This document shows positions 1 through 8,167 of a stretch of 17,659 nt of DNA, piece by piece. Under the pieces are notes generated by a model. It searched no databases, was not told where the DNA came from, and saw only the letters and a list, made by a program, of their open reading frames with translations. Where the stretch lies: assembly GCA_001310555.1 (NCBI GenBank), contig BAXO01000107.1, positions 1 through 17,659 of the forward strand, given 5' to 3'. The DNA comes from Bacillus sp. JCM 19058. Its GTDB lineage: Bacteria > Bacillota > Bacilli > Bacillales_H > Bacillaceae_D. The first letter of the stretch is position 1; each line of letters begins with the position of its first letter. The position numbers and the translations under genes were made by a program.

Positions 1-16
1 TTTATTTAATAAAATA

Positions 17-31
17 TGACAAAGGTTGTCA
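17..31. promoter_or_regulatory. Inverted repeat upstream of the reductase gene, possible operator
   Basis: TGACAA-AGG-TTGTCA is a perfect 6-bp inverted repeat with a 3-nt spacer, lying about 90 bp before the reductase start. It resembles a small repressor operator and could overlap the promoter, since TTGTCA itself looks like a -35 box, but I see no convincing -10 box at the right distance. The protein that might bind is unknown. Confidence 0.3.
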
Positions 32-123
32 AGAATAATTCTGTATAGTTAAGTTATCGCGAAAAATGCGATGTGTCCATGGATTTAGCGGAAAAATTAG
101 AAACTGATAAAGGAGGTCGTACA

Positions 124-663
124 ATGAATGACGTTCGAACGAAGCTAGTTTTTTACGGAGCAATAAGTGTGGATGGCTACATTGCACGAGATAATCATTC
201 ATTAGATTGGTTATTAGGTACAGAAGGTGAAGAAGAAATTGATCATACGGAGTTCTTTTCTACTATTGATATTGTTATAATGGGCAGAAAAACTTATGAG
301 CAAATCATGCTTAATCTATCTGATGATGGCTTTCCATATAATAAGGGTAGGGAGTGTTATGTGTTTTCTCGTTCATTAACTGGTTCTGATAATAATGTCG
401 AATACGTTAATGACGATATTGTCAATTTTACAAAGTCATTAAAAGAGGAAGATGGGAAACGGATATGGATTGTCGGTGGTGGAGAGGTTCTTTACCCTCT
501 TCTTCAAGAAAGGCTTGTTGATGAATTTTATATTCAGATCGCCCCAACCATCATGGGACGCGGGATTCCACTATTCTTACCGAGTGAGATAGAGAATGAG
601 TTGAAACTGTTAGATGTAAAGCATTGTAAGCAATTTGCTGAATTACACTATGAGTTAAAGTAA
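124..663 (+). CDS. Dihydrofolate reductase family protein (RibD C-terminal domain, YyaP-like)
   Basis: A 179-residue cytoplasmic protein of the RibD_C/DHFR-like fold, expected to be an NADPH-dependent reductase. Visible marks are DGYIA near residues 17-21, VIMGRKTYE at 51-59 and IVGGGE at 116-121, which form the nucleotide-binding core, followed by the typical [13 protein letters not shown] segment. Many Bacillus paralogues exist and few have a known substrate, so a role in true folate or riboflavin synthesis should not be assumed. The start is taken at the ATG at 124 because AAAGGAGGT lies at 109-117 with a 6-nt gap. An upstream in-frame GTG at 73 has no such site. The gene stands alone, with an IS fragment directly downstream. 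The family call is firm; the reaction is unknown. Confidence 0.85.
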   Translation: MNDVRTKLVFYGAISVDGYIARDNHSLDWLLGTEGEEEIDHTEFFSTIDIVIMGRKTYEQIMLNLSDDGFPYNKGRECYVFSRSLTGSDNNVEYVNDDIVNFTKSLKEEDGKRIWIVGGGEVLYPLLQERLVDEFYIQIAPTIMGRGIPLFLPSEIENELKLLDVKHCKQFAELHYELK

Positions 664-1186
664 GGGGACCCAGAGGGAATCAATTAAATCAGCTAATAGA
701 AGCTCGTTCCTTATTGCACTAACGGGCGCTTTAGATAACGCCGTTTTGAAGAATTTCTTTGGCTTAGTCAAATCTGAATTACTCTATCTCAAAGAATTTG
801 AGAGTATGGAGCATTTTAAACTAAAGTTAGAGATTTAAAAGGACAACCTCTCCACCCAATATGGTATGAGGTAGTAGTTGCTCCACTACTTGCTGTATCT
901 ATATCTAACCCTTTTGAAATAGTATCGGTTTGATTAGTTTTAAAATTAACGAACGAATATTCAGCATTTATTAATTTGCTTATATTTGGTATATTAGCGT
1001 TAGGAGGAGCCAGGGGGCAATGCTAACTATGGACTTATATAACAACAAAGTAGGTAGACAACTTGCTTATATGCATCCGGTGATATGGCTCATGAAGATG
1101 GATTTGTATTCTATCAAATACAAATGGTCTCTCCATGTATAAACTAAGAATCCACTATATATATAATATTAACGAGGGGAGAATTC
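664..1186. other. Gene-poor stretch with decayed fragments
   Basis: No intact gene is visible in these 523 bases. An IS3-family transposase fragment occupies 689-838. After it, an open stretch at about 840-930 reads GQPLHPIWYEVVVAP and stops at TGA. A further short frame beginning near 1020 contains DLYNNKVGRQLAYMHP, which looks protein-like but is broken soon after. These pieces suggest a scar left by insertion and deletion. TATAAT at 1162-1167 could be the -10 box of the next gene, although no good -35 box precedes it. Confidence 0.5.
689..838 (+). pseudogene. IS3-family (IS150-like) transposase OrfB fragment
   Basis: The frame ending at the TAA at 836-838 reads [20 protein letters not shown] followed by [14 protein letters not shown]. 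This matches the C-terminal DDE catalytic segment of IS3-family transposases, normally (Y)DNAVMESFFGxLKSEL, where E of the DDE triad lies in the segment FFGxLKSE. Only about 35-50 residues remain: the upstream two thirds, the rest of the C-terminus and both terminal inverted repeats are missing. The fragment is therefore a relic, not a mobile element. It follows the reductase gene within 30 bp and may mark an old insertion or deletion boundary. Confidence 0.75.
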
Positions 1187-1615
1187 ATGAATAGAAGAAT
1201 CTTAATGTGGTCATCCATTGTTATGTTACTCTCCTTAGTTATATTTTTAGTTTTCTTTTATTCCTTGTTTTTAAATTTGTTTTTCGGCAACAGTCCCAAT
1301 ATAATTTCTCTTAAAATAGAGAATAAAACCGAGACAGAGATAGACTCATTCACCATTACACATACTGATATAAAATCAGATATAAAGCTTCCTGTTGTCA
1401 AAGCAAATGGAACACTTGAATATGATATTGACATCCGTGAAACTTCCAGTGATGACTTTAATAGAGGTTCTATGCAAATCGAATTTAAAGGAAACAGTGA
1501 AACTATAGTTGGTTACTTTGGCAGAGGCTCAGGTGGTAAAGTTAAAATATTCATAAATTCTATTGACGAAAATGATAATATTGACTTCTATATAGATAGT
1601 GACGTTATTCAATAA
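1187..1615 (+). CDS. Small membrane-anchored protein of unknown function
   Basis: A 142-residue protein with a short basic N-terminus (MNRRI), one hydrophobic segment at about residues 6-33 and a hydrophilic, beta-rich remainder rich in Asp, Glu, Asn and Ser. It most likely sits in the membrane with the C-terminal domain outside. There is no cysteine at a lipobox position, so it looks like an uncleaved anchor rather than a lipoprotein. The ATG is supported by GAGGGGAG at 1174-1181 with a 5-nt gap. I do not recognise the family and no motif suggests an enzyme. It stands between an IS scar and a possible terminator and has the low GC of the accessory region. Confidence 0.7.
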   Translation: MNRRILMWSSIVMLLSLVIFLVFFYSLFLNLFFGNSPNIISLKIENKTETEIDSFTITHTDIKSDIKLPVVKANGTLEYDIDIRETSSDDFNRGSMQIEFKGNSETIVGYFGRGSGGKVKIFINSIDENDNIDFYIDSDVIQ

Positions 1616-1689
1616 CTCAACTTTTACCTACAAGTTTAAGGGGATTTCTATAATAAAAATCTTGTTACTCATTATTTTCTCGTCTCCAC

Positions 1690-1728
1690 GCTATCTTTAG
1701 TTGTGTTTCTATAGGTAGCCTTTTTTTT
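1690..1728 (+). terminator. Probable rho-independent terminator
   Basis: GCTATCT at 1690-1696 can pair with AGGTAGC at 1713-1719 (one G-U pair, 16-nt loop), followed by C and eight T at 1721-1728. It lies about 75 bp after the small membrane protein gene and would end its transcript. The stem is short, so the call is moderate. Confidence 0.5.
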
Positions 1729-1757
1729 GTGTCTACTTAATAGGGGATAAGAAATCT

Positions 1758-1786
1758 CCAATATTAGATTGGTTTTTTAATATTGG
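1758..1786. repeat. Inverted repeat CCAATATTA / TAATATTGG
   Basis: A perfect 9-bp inverted repeat (1758-1766 and 1778-1786) with an 11-nt AT-rich loop. It lies just beyond the end of the minus-strand hydrolase pseudogene and after the plus-strand terminator. There is no clear T run on either side, so it is a weak bidirectional terminator candidate or just an AT-rich hairpin. Confidence 0.35.
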
Positions 1787-1801
1787 GATATTCTTTTGCT
1801 G

Positions 1802-2503
1802 CTATCGGGGGCATAGCGATCTAATGAGGTTAACAAGTGCATCCGTGACGGCTTTCGGTTCTACTAGCATATGAAAGTGGCCTGCATCAAATTCATAGTA
1901 TTCCCAATCATTCCTCTGTGCTTTCTCAGCGGGGCTAGCATATGCTTGGCTAAGTTTGATGTATCCGCACGGTGCAGCAGGCCAATTAGGATAGTAAGGC
2001 ATAGATTCCTCAAAGAAGGGAAGACCCATTGGTCGGAGTTCCGCAAGTACATTTTGACGAACGCCTTCTGGAACGATCTCATACAGGTCCTTGTCGGTCC
2101 ACTCCGGATAGAGCCCTCCTGCTTTCAAGTGGCTGCGCAGCGACGATGCCAACGCAGGCGAACTTGCTTCCATCTCTTCAAGCCGGCTCTTTCCGCCGTG
2201 CGGCAGGCCTGCGTCTACATAGACATGAGCTGCGACCGGATGAGGGCTGCAAGAGTGAATCGCAGGCAGTAAGGACCTGCTCCGCTATGACCAACCAGTA
2301 CCATCGGGTTATTGTTTGGTACCGCGTCTAACCTCTGTGCCACTTCCTGAGCATACTGTGCCCAGAACGGGGTGCTCGTGTCACTGATATTAGGGAGGTA
2401 GGCACAATGGTTCTGATTTCTCGCTTTCGAAGTTCGCGTGATACCGCTGCCAGGTGCTCGGTCCGACTAAGGGGCTGTGTACAAGTACAACGTTTAGTTC
2501 CAT
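1802..2503 (-). pseudogene. Alpha/beta-hydrolase, frameshifted
   Basis: Read across frames, the minus strand encodes about 233 residues of an alpha/beta-hydrolase fold protein. It begins MELNVVLVHSPLVGPSTWQ, where HSP is the oxyanion-hole region. Next comes LVGHSGAGP, the nucleophile elbow G-H-S-G-A-G with the catalytic serine, then HVYVDAGLP, and near the end FDAGHFHMLVEP, which supplies the catalytic histidine. The ATG at 2503-2501 has a GGAGGTA site (2511-2517, complement). Two frame changes are needed: one near 2395-2402, and one near 2270-2273 just after the nucleophile elbow, where one base appears missing. As given, only the C-terminal 123 residues are open (2173-1802). The GC content and codon choice are richer than in the flanking genes, which suggests acquisition. 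The substrate is unknown. Confidence 0.75.
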
Positions 2504-2664
2504 TAAATATTACCTCCAACTGTGACTATTTATTAAAATTTGACTATCGGATGAATAATTAAATGATAGACTCAGTTTGTGATTTTGCAAATATTCATCC
2601 TCTTCTGTTCTTGTTGGGTAAAAGTCCGGAATACCAATTGATGGAACGGAAGTTAAACAAGATA
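2504..2664. other. Spacer between the Nudix gene and the hydrolase pseudogene
   Basis: On the minus strand a frame of about 47 codons is open from roughly 2650 to the RBS of the hydrolase, ending in a TAA near 2511. It reads GIPDFYPTRTEEDEY in the middle. It could be the tail of a lost gene, but it has no start site of its own and I do not recognise it. No RNA gene or repeat is visible. Confidence 0.3.
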
Positions 2665-3129
2665 TCAATTAATATCCCCTAAATAAACTGGAGATTTCAC
2701 ATTTTTAAAATACTTAATAATATACTTCCTTATCTCTTTAGGATATATTCTGTAATGGAGTAAATCATGAATAGGTATCCACGCAATCCCAACCTGATGA
2801 CGATCAGGATTAGAAGGCTTTTTATAATTATTTGTTTCACTTACTATTTTGCAAGTAAAATAATATTCAACTTGGTGAACATCAAAATCGAATGACGAGT
2901 GTTCGTGATTTTTTCCTATATACTCTCGAATATGAAGAAGTTCTCCGATTTCCGCTTGTTGTCCAATTTCTTCAATACACTCTCGTTTTAGTGTTTGATG
3001 AATTGTTTCACCGTGTTCTTGTCCCCCACCAGGGAAAAGGTAAAAATAGCCATCATTATCTTGGTTTTTTGTTAATAAAACCTTTTCTCCACTAATAATA
3101 ATAGCTTTCGCTGAATTTCTAATATGCAC
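2665..3129 (-). CDS. NUDIX hydrolase
   Basis: A 154-residue Nudix-fold protein, expected to cleave a nucleoside diphosphate linked to some group, using Mg2+ held by the Nudix box. The box is complete: G35, E41, then R49-E50 and E53-E54 with G56, matching G-x5-E-x7-R-E-U-x-E-E-x-G-U. FPGGG precedes it, and WIPIHDLLHYRIYP near the C-terminus is a common Nudix tail. The start is a GTG at 3129-3127, chosen because GGAGGG (3136-3141, complement) lies 6 nt upstream. The length is normal for a stand-alone Nudix enzyme. The substrate cannot be deduced, because neither neighbour suggests a pathway. Confidence 0.9.
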   Translation of the reverse strand: MHIRNSAKAIIISGEKVLLTKNQDNDGYFYLFPGGGQEHGETIHQTLKRECIEEIGQQAEIGELLHIREYIGKNHEHSSFDFDVHQVEYYFTCKIVSETNNYKKPSNPDRHQVGIAWIPIHDLLHYRIYPKEIRKYIIKYFKNVKSPVYLGDIN

Positions 3130-3377
3130 TTGTATCCCTCCAATAGATTTATTTCCATATTTGCTATGAACACTATGGATATTTTTAGTTGGAGGTTACT
3201 CTTCGGCTCTGGCCTCCACAGTAGCAATATTAGAAAAGGATACTTGGAAAAAAGTAACTATCGTTATACAAAATTGTTTAGTGACAGTCTATTAATCTCA
3301 GTTATAATAGAGGCTCTTATTAATTAATCTAACATTTTTTATAAAAAAGTTGCATTTATTGCTTTACTAATATGCCC
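3130..3377. other. AT-rich spacer between murE-like and Nudix genes
   Basis: No convincing gene. GGAGG at 3191-3195 can pair with CCTCC about 17 nt later, giving a weak hairpin. A plus-strand GTGACA-16-TATAAT at 3281-3308 resembles a sigma-A promoter, but it faces the antisense side of the murE-like gene and has no gene to serve. Confidence 0.3.
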
Positions 3378-4917
3378 CTATTTTGTAATAAGATAAAACT
3401 TTTCACTTATAACAAATACATGCAACATTAATTGTTTTGTATTTCGTTTAATGCTTTTTTTTGCAACTTCTCGATCATCAAAATGAATAGTTTTATCTTT
3501 AAATTGTTGATAAGTTTCATGTCCTTTACCTGCTATGAGGATGATATCACCGGGTTTAGCTATTCTAATTGCCTCTTTGATTGCTTTCTCTCTATTAACA
3601 ATACATTCATAATTGACCTTATTGATCATGTTAATACCCTTTTCAATATCGTCGATAATAGCTTTAGGGTCTTCATTCCTTGGATTATCAGATGTAATAA
3701 AAATTAAATCACTATATTTACTAGCAATTTCCCCCATAAGAGATCTCTTACCTTTATCTCTATCTCCACCACAACCAAAAACAGTTAAAATTTTTCCCGA
3801 AGAAAATTCTTTAATTGATTTTAATGCATTTTCTAATGCATCAGGAGTATGAGCATAATCAACTAATACTAATAATTCTTGTTCATTATCTACAATTTCC
3901 ATTCTCCCACTAATACTTTTAAGTTTTGAGATGCTCTGTTGAATTTGTTTTAATGAAATACCCTCAACTAAGGCTGCTGCAATTGCTGCTAAAGAGTTAT
4001 AAATATTAAATTTTCCGACAAGATGAAGATTTATCTCTATAGTTCCTTTAAAAGAATTCAAGATATATTGAATTCCTTGAGAAGTCATTCTAATATTTGT
4101 CGCTGCAACATCAGTATTATTTTGAATTCCATAGGTAATAACTTCACCTGACGAGATTTTTTTGAAAAATCCAATATTGGGATCATCAGCATTTAAGATT
4201 GCATATTTGTTATTGTTTGCACTGAGGTCACTCCCCAACCTTGAAAACAGCATCCCTTTGGCATTTCGATATTCTTCAAAAGTTTGATGATAATCTAAAT
4301 GATCCTGTGTAAGGTTTGTAAATATGGCTATATTAAAGTCACATCCTAACACCCTTTTCATATCTAAACCTTGAGAGGATACCTCCATCACACAATAATT
4401 CGTATTATAATCCCTCATTCTACGGAGGTTTTTTTGTAAACTTGGTGGCTCTTGTGTATTAATATCGGTACTAAACATTTCCCCATTAATTTTCACACCA
4501 ATATTCCCCATTAAACCAGGATTATTACCACTCTCCTCCAAAATTTTTTTCTAGGATATAGGAGGTGGTCGTTTTACCATTGGTCCCTGTTATACCAATT
4601 AGGCTCATTTCATTTGAAGGATAAGAATAAAAGTGTGATGCGATTATAGCCATTGCATAACGAGCGTCTTTAACAATTATCTTTGGAATATCGACATCTA
4701 CATCTTGTTCAACAATAAGTGCTACTGCTCCATTATTTATTGCATCCTTTACAAAAAGATGTCGGTCTTGCAGAAATCCTTTTATTGCTGGTACGCATAC
4801 AAAAAGGTTACCTTTTTCCACTTTTCTGGAATCCATTTGTAGACCTGTAATTTCAATTTCTAGATTTCCTACTGTATTTTTAACTAACAAAAGATTAGCA
4901 ATCTCACTTAAGTTCAC
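3378..4917 (-). pseudogene. murE: MurE-like UDP-N-acetylmuramyl-tripeptide synthetase, one frameshift
   Basis: Read through one break, this is a 512-residue Mur ligase, the cytoplasmic ATP-dependent enzyme that adds the third stem amino acid to UDP-MurNAc-L-Ala-D-Glu. The N-terminal substrate domain contains TGLQMDSRKVEKGNLFVC. The central ATPase domain has the P-loop GITGTNGKTTT, TNLTQDHLDYH and NADDPN. The C-terminal domain has DYAHTPDALENAL, FGCGGDRDKGKR, SDNPRNEDP and GKGHETYQ. DNPR is the motif tied to meso-diaminopimelate rather than lysine. The start is the GTG at 4917-4915, preceded by AAAGGAG (4926-4932, complement), not the upstream TTG. The break lies in a run of seven A on the coding strand (4544-4550); six A would restore YILEKILEESG. 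No dcw-cluster genes adjoin it, so it may be a second, accessory copy. A tail of about 20 residues after FDDREVAKKSIK is unusual. Confidence 0.85.
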
Positions 4918-5392
4918 GAAAAGAACTCCTTTCAGAGAATTTTCCAATCATAAATATAATAACATCTTATTATGCCATCACACATTCATGAGAAAAACAA
5001 AAATTAAAATACAGTTATCCTCATAAATTCGAAACTATACTTTAGTTCTATAAAGATCATTTTGAACGGTGCGACTCTATTACAAACAGTTTAACTTTAT
5101 TCTAAATCAACATCAGCCCCGTTTTTTCTTACCGTTTTCAACTGCTCTTCTCCTTCTTCGTGAAAACGCCTGTTTATCCTCTGTGCTGAGCCGACTTTTT
5201 TCCCCGCAAGCTAGATTTGTATTTCGTGTGTCTCCCTTCCCGAAATATAAACATTCATCCTTCTCTAATTTCTTTTTTGGAAAAATAGTGAAAGAAACAG
5301 TCACAATAACGTTAGTTTTTTTAGAGGCGATCTTTATATACTTTTATTAGTTAGAGAGCAAGTAACGTCAGACGCTAAATGGAGAGGCAAAC
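4918..5392. other. Long intergenic region between murE-like and ROK genes
   Basis: No convincing gene in about 475 bases. ATAATAA-CATC-TTATTAT at 4956-4973 is a perfect 7-bp inverted repeat in the leader of the murE-like gene and could overlap its promoter. The stretch 5110-5310 is pyrimidine-rich on the plus strand, and its minus strand reads partly like protein in more than one frame (for example RINRRFHEEGEEQLK) but with stops. It may be a decayed repeat or a non-coding element. The promoter of the ROK-nagB unit must lie near 5310-5380, where TTTATATA occurs, but no clear -35 box is visible. Confidence 0.4.
4956..4973. repeat. Inverted repeat in the murE-like leader
   Basis: ATAATAA at 4956-4962 and TTATTAT at 4967-4973 form a perfect inverted repeat with a 4-nt spacer. 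On the minus strand it overlaps CATAAT, a possible -10 box, about 50 bp before the GTG start. It may be an operator or only AT-rich symmetry. Confidence 0.25.
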
Positions 5393-6354
5393 GTGAATAA
5401 CAACTTTAATGAAGTCGCGCTCGGCATTGATATCGGTGGAACCGCAATAAAAATTGGCGTAGTTTCTGCCAAAGGTGAATTACTTAACAAACAATCCTAT
5501 AAAATGGACAAACGTTCACAGGATACAGTAGTCCGTATGATTACGGAGTCTGTCGTACAATACATAGCTGATTTAGGTCCAAAAAAAGGTAAGGGCAGCT
5601 GGGATTGGCTTGGTTGGGCATGTCGATCCAGACCAAGGTATTTGGAGAAGTGCGCTTAATCTTCCCATTCGTCAGCCTGTTCCATTAGCGAGAGTGATTT
5701 CCAACCAACTAAGGGTGCCGGTCTTTCTTGATAATGATGTTAACGCAGCGGCGTTAGCTGAAATGCAGTGGGGCGTTGGTCAGTGCGTAGGCGATTTCAT
5801 CTACATTAATGTCGGCACAGGAATCGCGATGGGATTGATTTCAAATCGTGTGCTAGTGAGAGGGGCGACAAATTATGCAGGGGAGCTTGGCCATATGTTT
5901 TTTTTGGCGAGGAATTGAAATTCCCTTATGGAGATGGCTATCTAGAGAAAGCGAGCTCGGGCGGGGGAATGATTGAACAAGCAGTGGCAGGCTTGGGAGC
6001 GTATCCAGAATCAATTTTGCATAAAGGGACATGCCTCCACTCAAGCCGTATTTTCAAAGCTTCAGAACAGGGGGACAGGCTTGCACAGCTTATTACCACT
6101 CAGGCTATTAAGGGGTTAGGAATGGCGACAGCAAATGTGGTGAACCTGTTTAATCCGTCGCAAATTGTATTCGGTGGAGGTGTATTTAACGATCCTAAAG
6201 TGATTGAAAAAAATAACTATGTATGTTGCAAAACATACGCTGCCAGTGGCGGCAAAAGCGTTGAAAAAAAATTAGTGTGACCACGTTGAACGCGAATGAT
6301 ATCGGTGTGCTGGGAGCAGCCAGTATTGCGTGGAACCACGAAGGGGGACACTGA
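5393..6354 (+). pseudogene. ROK-family sugar kinase, four homopolymer frameshifts
   Basis: The corrected product is 319 residues, the usual size of a ROK kinase, which phosphorylates a hexose or amino sugar at C6 with ATP in the cytoplasm. GIDIGGTAIKIGVV near residues 11-24 is the phosphate-binding loop, DNDVNAAALAE carries the catalytic Asp, and INVGTGIAMGLI, GELGHM and VFGGGVF follow in the normal order. The usual ROK zinc motif with CxCGxxGC is absent: the corrected sequence there reads GEELKFPYGDGYLE. The GTG start follows GGAGAGG at 5381-5387. Frame breaks fall at A7 (5581-5587), T8 (5898-5905), A7 (6207-6213) and A8 (6264-6271). Removing one base at the three A runs and adding one at the T run gives a single frame ending at the TGA that overlaps the nagB ATG. 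The sugar is unknown; glucosamine or a derivative fits the neighbour. Confidence 0.85.
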
Positions 6355-7056
6355 TGAAAATCCATCAGATGAACGTACATGAACTTTATCAATCGAGTGC
6401 ACAAATGGCAATTGACCAATTAAAAAAAGAAGCCGGATTCGGTCATTGGATTTGCGACAGGAAATACAACCGTTCCTCTGCATGAGGAAATTGTCAAAAG
6501 GGTTAAGAAAGGTTCTGTTGAGGTTGGGAAGATGTCAACTGTCAATGTGGACGAATACGTGGGTCTCAGTGACTCGGATGAGAGCAGCTGTTATGGCAGA
6601 ATGGATAAGCAGGTGCTGACTCCACTGCAGCTTGATGAGGGACAAGTATTATTTTTGCGTAGCATTGAGGATGTAGAATTATTTGATCAAACCGTTGAAG
6701 ATCGCGGAGGTATTGATCTCCAATATTTAGGGATTGGCTTGAATGGCCATATCGGCTTTAATGAGCCAGGAACGCCATTCGGTACAATGACTCACGTAGT
6801 TTCTATTGATACGGAAACGAGAAAGGATAAAGCCAGTCATTTTGGCGGAATAGAAAAGGTCCCCCGGCAAGGAATGACAATGGGGTTACGCTCCATTATG
6901 ATGGCGAGAAAAATTGTTTTGCTCGCAACGGGAAAAGAAAAAGCGAACGTGGTCAAACGAGCGTTATTTGGTCCGATTACAGAAGAGGTCCCGGCGTCTG
7001 TCCTACAGCTCCATCCTTGTTTGCATGTATTTGTTGATCCCGCTGCGCTAATTTGA
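6354..7056 (+). pseudogene. nagB: Glucosamine-6-phosphate deaminase (NagB-like), one frameshift
   Basis: The corrected protein has 233 residues, slightly shorter than the usual 242-266. The family converts glucosamine-6-phosphate to fructose-6-phosphate and ammonia. GFATGNTTVPLHEEI is the phosphate-binding loop, TVNVDEY carries the catalytic Asp, and GIGLNGHIGFNEPG holds the His and Glu that open the ring, in the form seen in Bacillus NagB. HVVSIDTETR and PRQGMTMGL follow as in NagB. The break is at A7 (6422-6428); six A gives QLKKKPDSVIGFATG. The ATG overlaps the kinase stop (TGATG), and AGGGGG lies 8 nt upstream, so the two genes are translationally coupled. No nagA accompanies it. A related isomerase or deglycase of the same fold cannot be excluded, though the motifs fit NagB well. 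Confidence 0.88.
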
Positions 7057-7100
7057 AACCAAGAACGGCATACATGGAGTAGGCTGTTCTTGGTTTTTTT
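7057..7100 (+). terminator. Rho-independent terminator of the kinase-nagB unit
   Basis: AACCAAGAAC at 7057-7066 pairs perfectly with GTTCTTGGTT at 7086-7095, and the T run continues to 7100. It starts at the base after the nagB stop. Because AACC is preceded by an A-rich stretch, it can also act on the minus strand and end the araC-type transcript, whose corrected stop lies at 7099-7101. Confidence 0.9.
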
Positions 7101-7997
7101 ACTGAACCGTGGAGAACAGGCTCGCTTTTGACTCTTTTTTTTGAACTGTTTTGGTGTCATACCGACAAAATTTTTGAACACAGATGTAAAGTAAGGAATG
7201 TTATTATAGCCTGATTCTAAAGCCACTTCCGTTATCGTGAAGTCAGATTTGGCAAGGAGGGTTCTGGCATAATGGATTCGCCTTGAGTTAAGAAATTCAA
7301 TAATCGTTAAGTCTGTGTTTCGTTTGAATTCCCGGCTGAGGTAAGAGGCGTTGACTCGGTACCTAGTTGAGAGTGATGACAAACTTAAATCGTCTTTAAA
7401 ATGTTGGTTAATGTGTCCGATAACATTAACAACATTACGGGGGAGGTTGATTTGTGTAAGCTGATCCGATAATTTAAACCGTTTCCGTTTATTATGGATA
7501 CGCTCAATTTCGATCATGAGGATATGTAATAAGGAAATTAAGTAGTTGATGGTTCCGCCAACCGAGCGACGGAATTCCTTTAGCATGCAGCCTAATAGGA
7601 ACTCGATACGCTGTTTCTCCTTGCTGTCCATTGTTAGCAAAGGGGTAAAATCAGCGTAATTGACCTTAATAAAATCAAGCACATCCATTTCCTCAAGCTG
7701 GGGGAAGCTCCTCTCCATGTCGACGCTGAAGAGGAGAACAAGTGCTTTGAAGCCGTTGCGGTCAATAAGACGTGTTTTATGTAATTTGTGAGGGCCAATG
7801 ATGATCAGATCCCCCTGTTTAAATGAGTAGGTGTCATCCCCGATACAGCATTCGCCTGTACCATCTAAAATATAAAGGATTTCAACCTGCTCGTGCCATT
7901 CCCAAACCATTTTCCAATCATTACTGTTCTGGTCTACTTTCATATCGATCGTGACTAAGTCTTGTCGTGTTTGCAAGCGTTTATAATCCAAAATCAA
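7099..7997 (-). CDS. AraC-family transcriptional regulator with N-terminal cupin domain
   Basis: The N-terminal part, about residues 15-110, is a cupin sensor with WHEQVEILYILDGTGEC and FKQGDLIIIGPHKLH. The C-terminal part has two helix-turn-helix motifs, around DLSLSSLSTRYRVNASYL and ITEVALESGYNNIPYF, ending with the family signature FKNFVGMTPKQFKKK. Such proteins bind a sugar ligand and activate nearby promoters. The start is TTG at 7997, supported by GGAGGGG (8004-8010, complement) with a 6-nt gap. As given, the frame runs past the true end into nagB antisense, to 6837, because of an A8 run (7135-7142, T on the plus strand). Nine A would give a stop at 7099-7101 and 299 residues, typical for the family. 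It is divergent from the transporter operon and probably controls it. Confidence 0.9.
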
Positions 7998-8038
7998 GTA
8001 GATCCCCTCCTGAAGTTTGAGTTATCTGAATTGAAATT

Positions 8039-8067
8039 ATTATACAAATGAAGAGAAGCCGTGTCTA
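8039..8067 (-). promoter_or_regulatory. Sigma-A-type promoter of the AraC-family gene
   Basis: On the minus strand TAGACA (8062-8067, complement) and a perfect TATAAT (8039-8044, complement) are separated by exactly 17 nt. The start of transcription would fall near 8032, leaving about 35 nt of leader before the TTG at 7997. This is the best-formed promoter in the window. Confidence 0.75.
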
Positions 8068-8110
8068 TGAACGATTTTCTTTCACTTGGCAAAAGTCAAA
8101 ATAACAAAAC

Positions 8111-8157
8111 AATTTGCAAATTTTCTATAAGAAATTGAGCCTTCGGTTCTATACAAT
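8111..8157 (+). promoter_or_regulatory. Putative activator-dependent promoter of the transporter operon
   Basis: TACAAT at 8152-8157 is a good -10 box, but no acceptable -35 box lies 16-18 nt upstream; TTGAGC at 8135-8140 is too close. A 12-bp perfect palindrome AATTTGCAAATT sits at 8111-8122, about 30 bp upstream of the -10 box. A weak -35 next to a nearby palindrome fits a promoter that needs an activator such as the divergent AraC-type protein. This is inference. Confidence 0.45.
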
Positions 8158-8167
8158 GTTATTAATT

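Noticed and set aside
73..123. In-frame upstream GTG extension of the reductase gene
   Set aside because: The AAAGGAGGT site lies inside this stretch and points to the ATG at 124; the extra 17 residues are not typical of the family.
1864..2331. Several open frames on both strands over the hydrolase pseudogene
   Set aside because: They are shadows of the alpha/beta-hydrolase coding strand, lack RBSs and show no family motif.
3281..3308. GTGACA-16-TATAAT promoter-like pair on the plus strand
   Set aside because: There is no plus-strand gene downstream; it would only give antisense RNA to the murE-like gene, and AT-rich DNA gives such matches by chance.
3124..3327. Plus-strand 67-codon frame between Nudix and murE-like genes
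   Set aside because: No RBS, no recognisable motif, and AT-rich composition like the spacer.
5069..5350. 93-codon plus-strand frame and 63-codon minus-strand frame in the long intergenic region
   Set aside because: No RBS or start context; composition-driven frames (Phe/Leu-rich on one strand, Arg/Lys-rich on the other). The segment is instead reported as an unexplained element.
6837..7098. C-terminal extension of the AraC-family protein over the nagB antisense strand
   Set aside because: An artefact of the A8 run at 7135-7142: the corrected frame stops at 7099-7101 and gives the normal 299-residue length.
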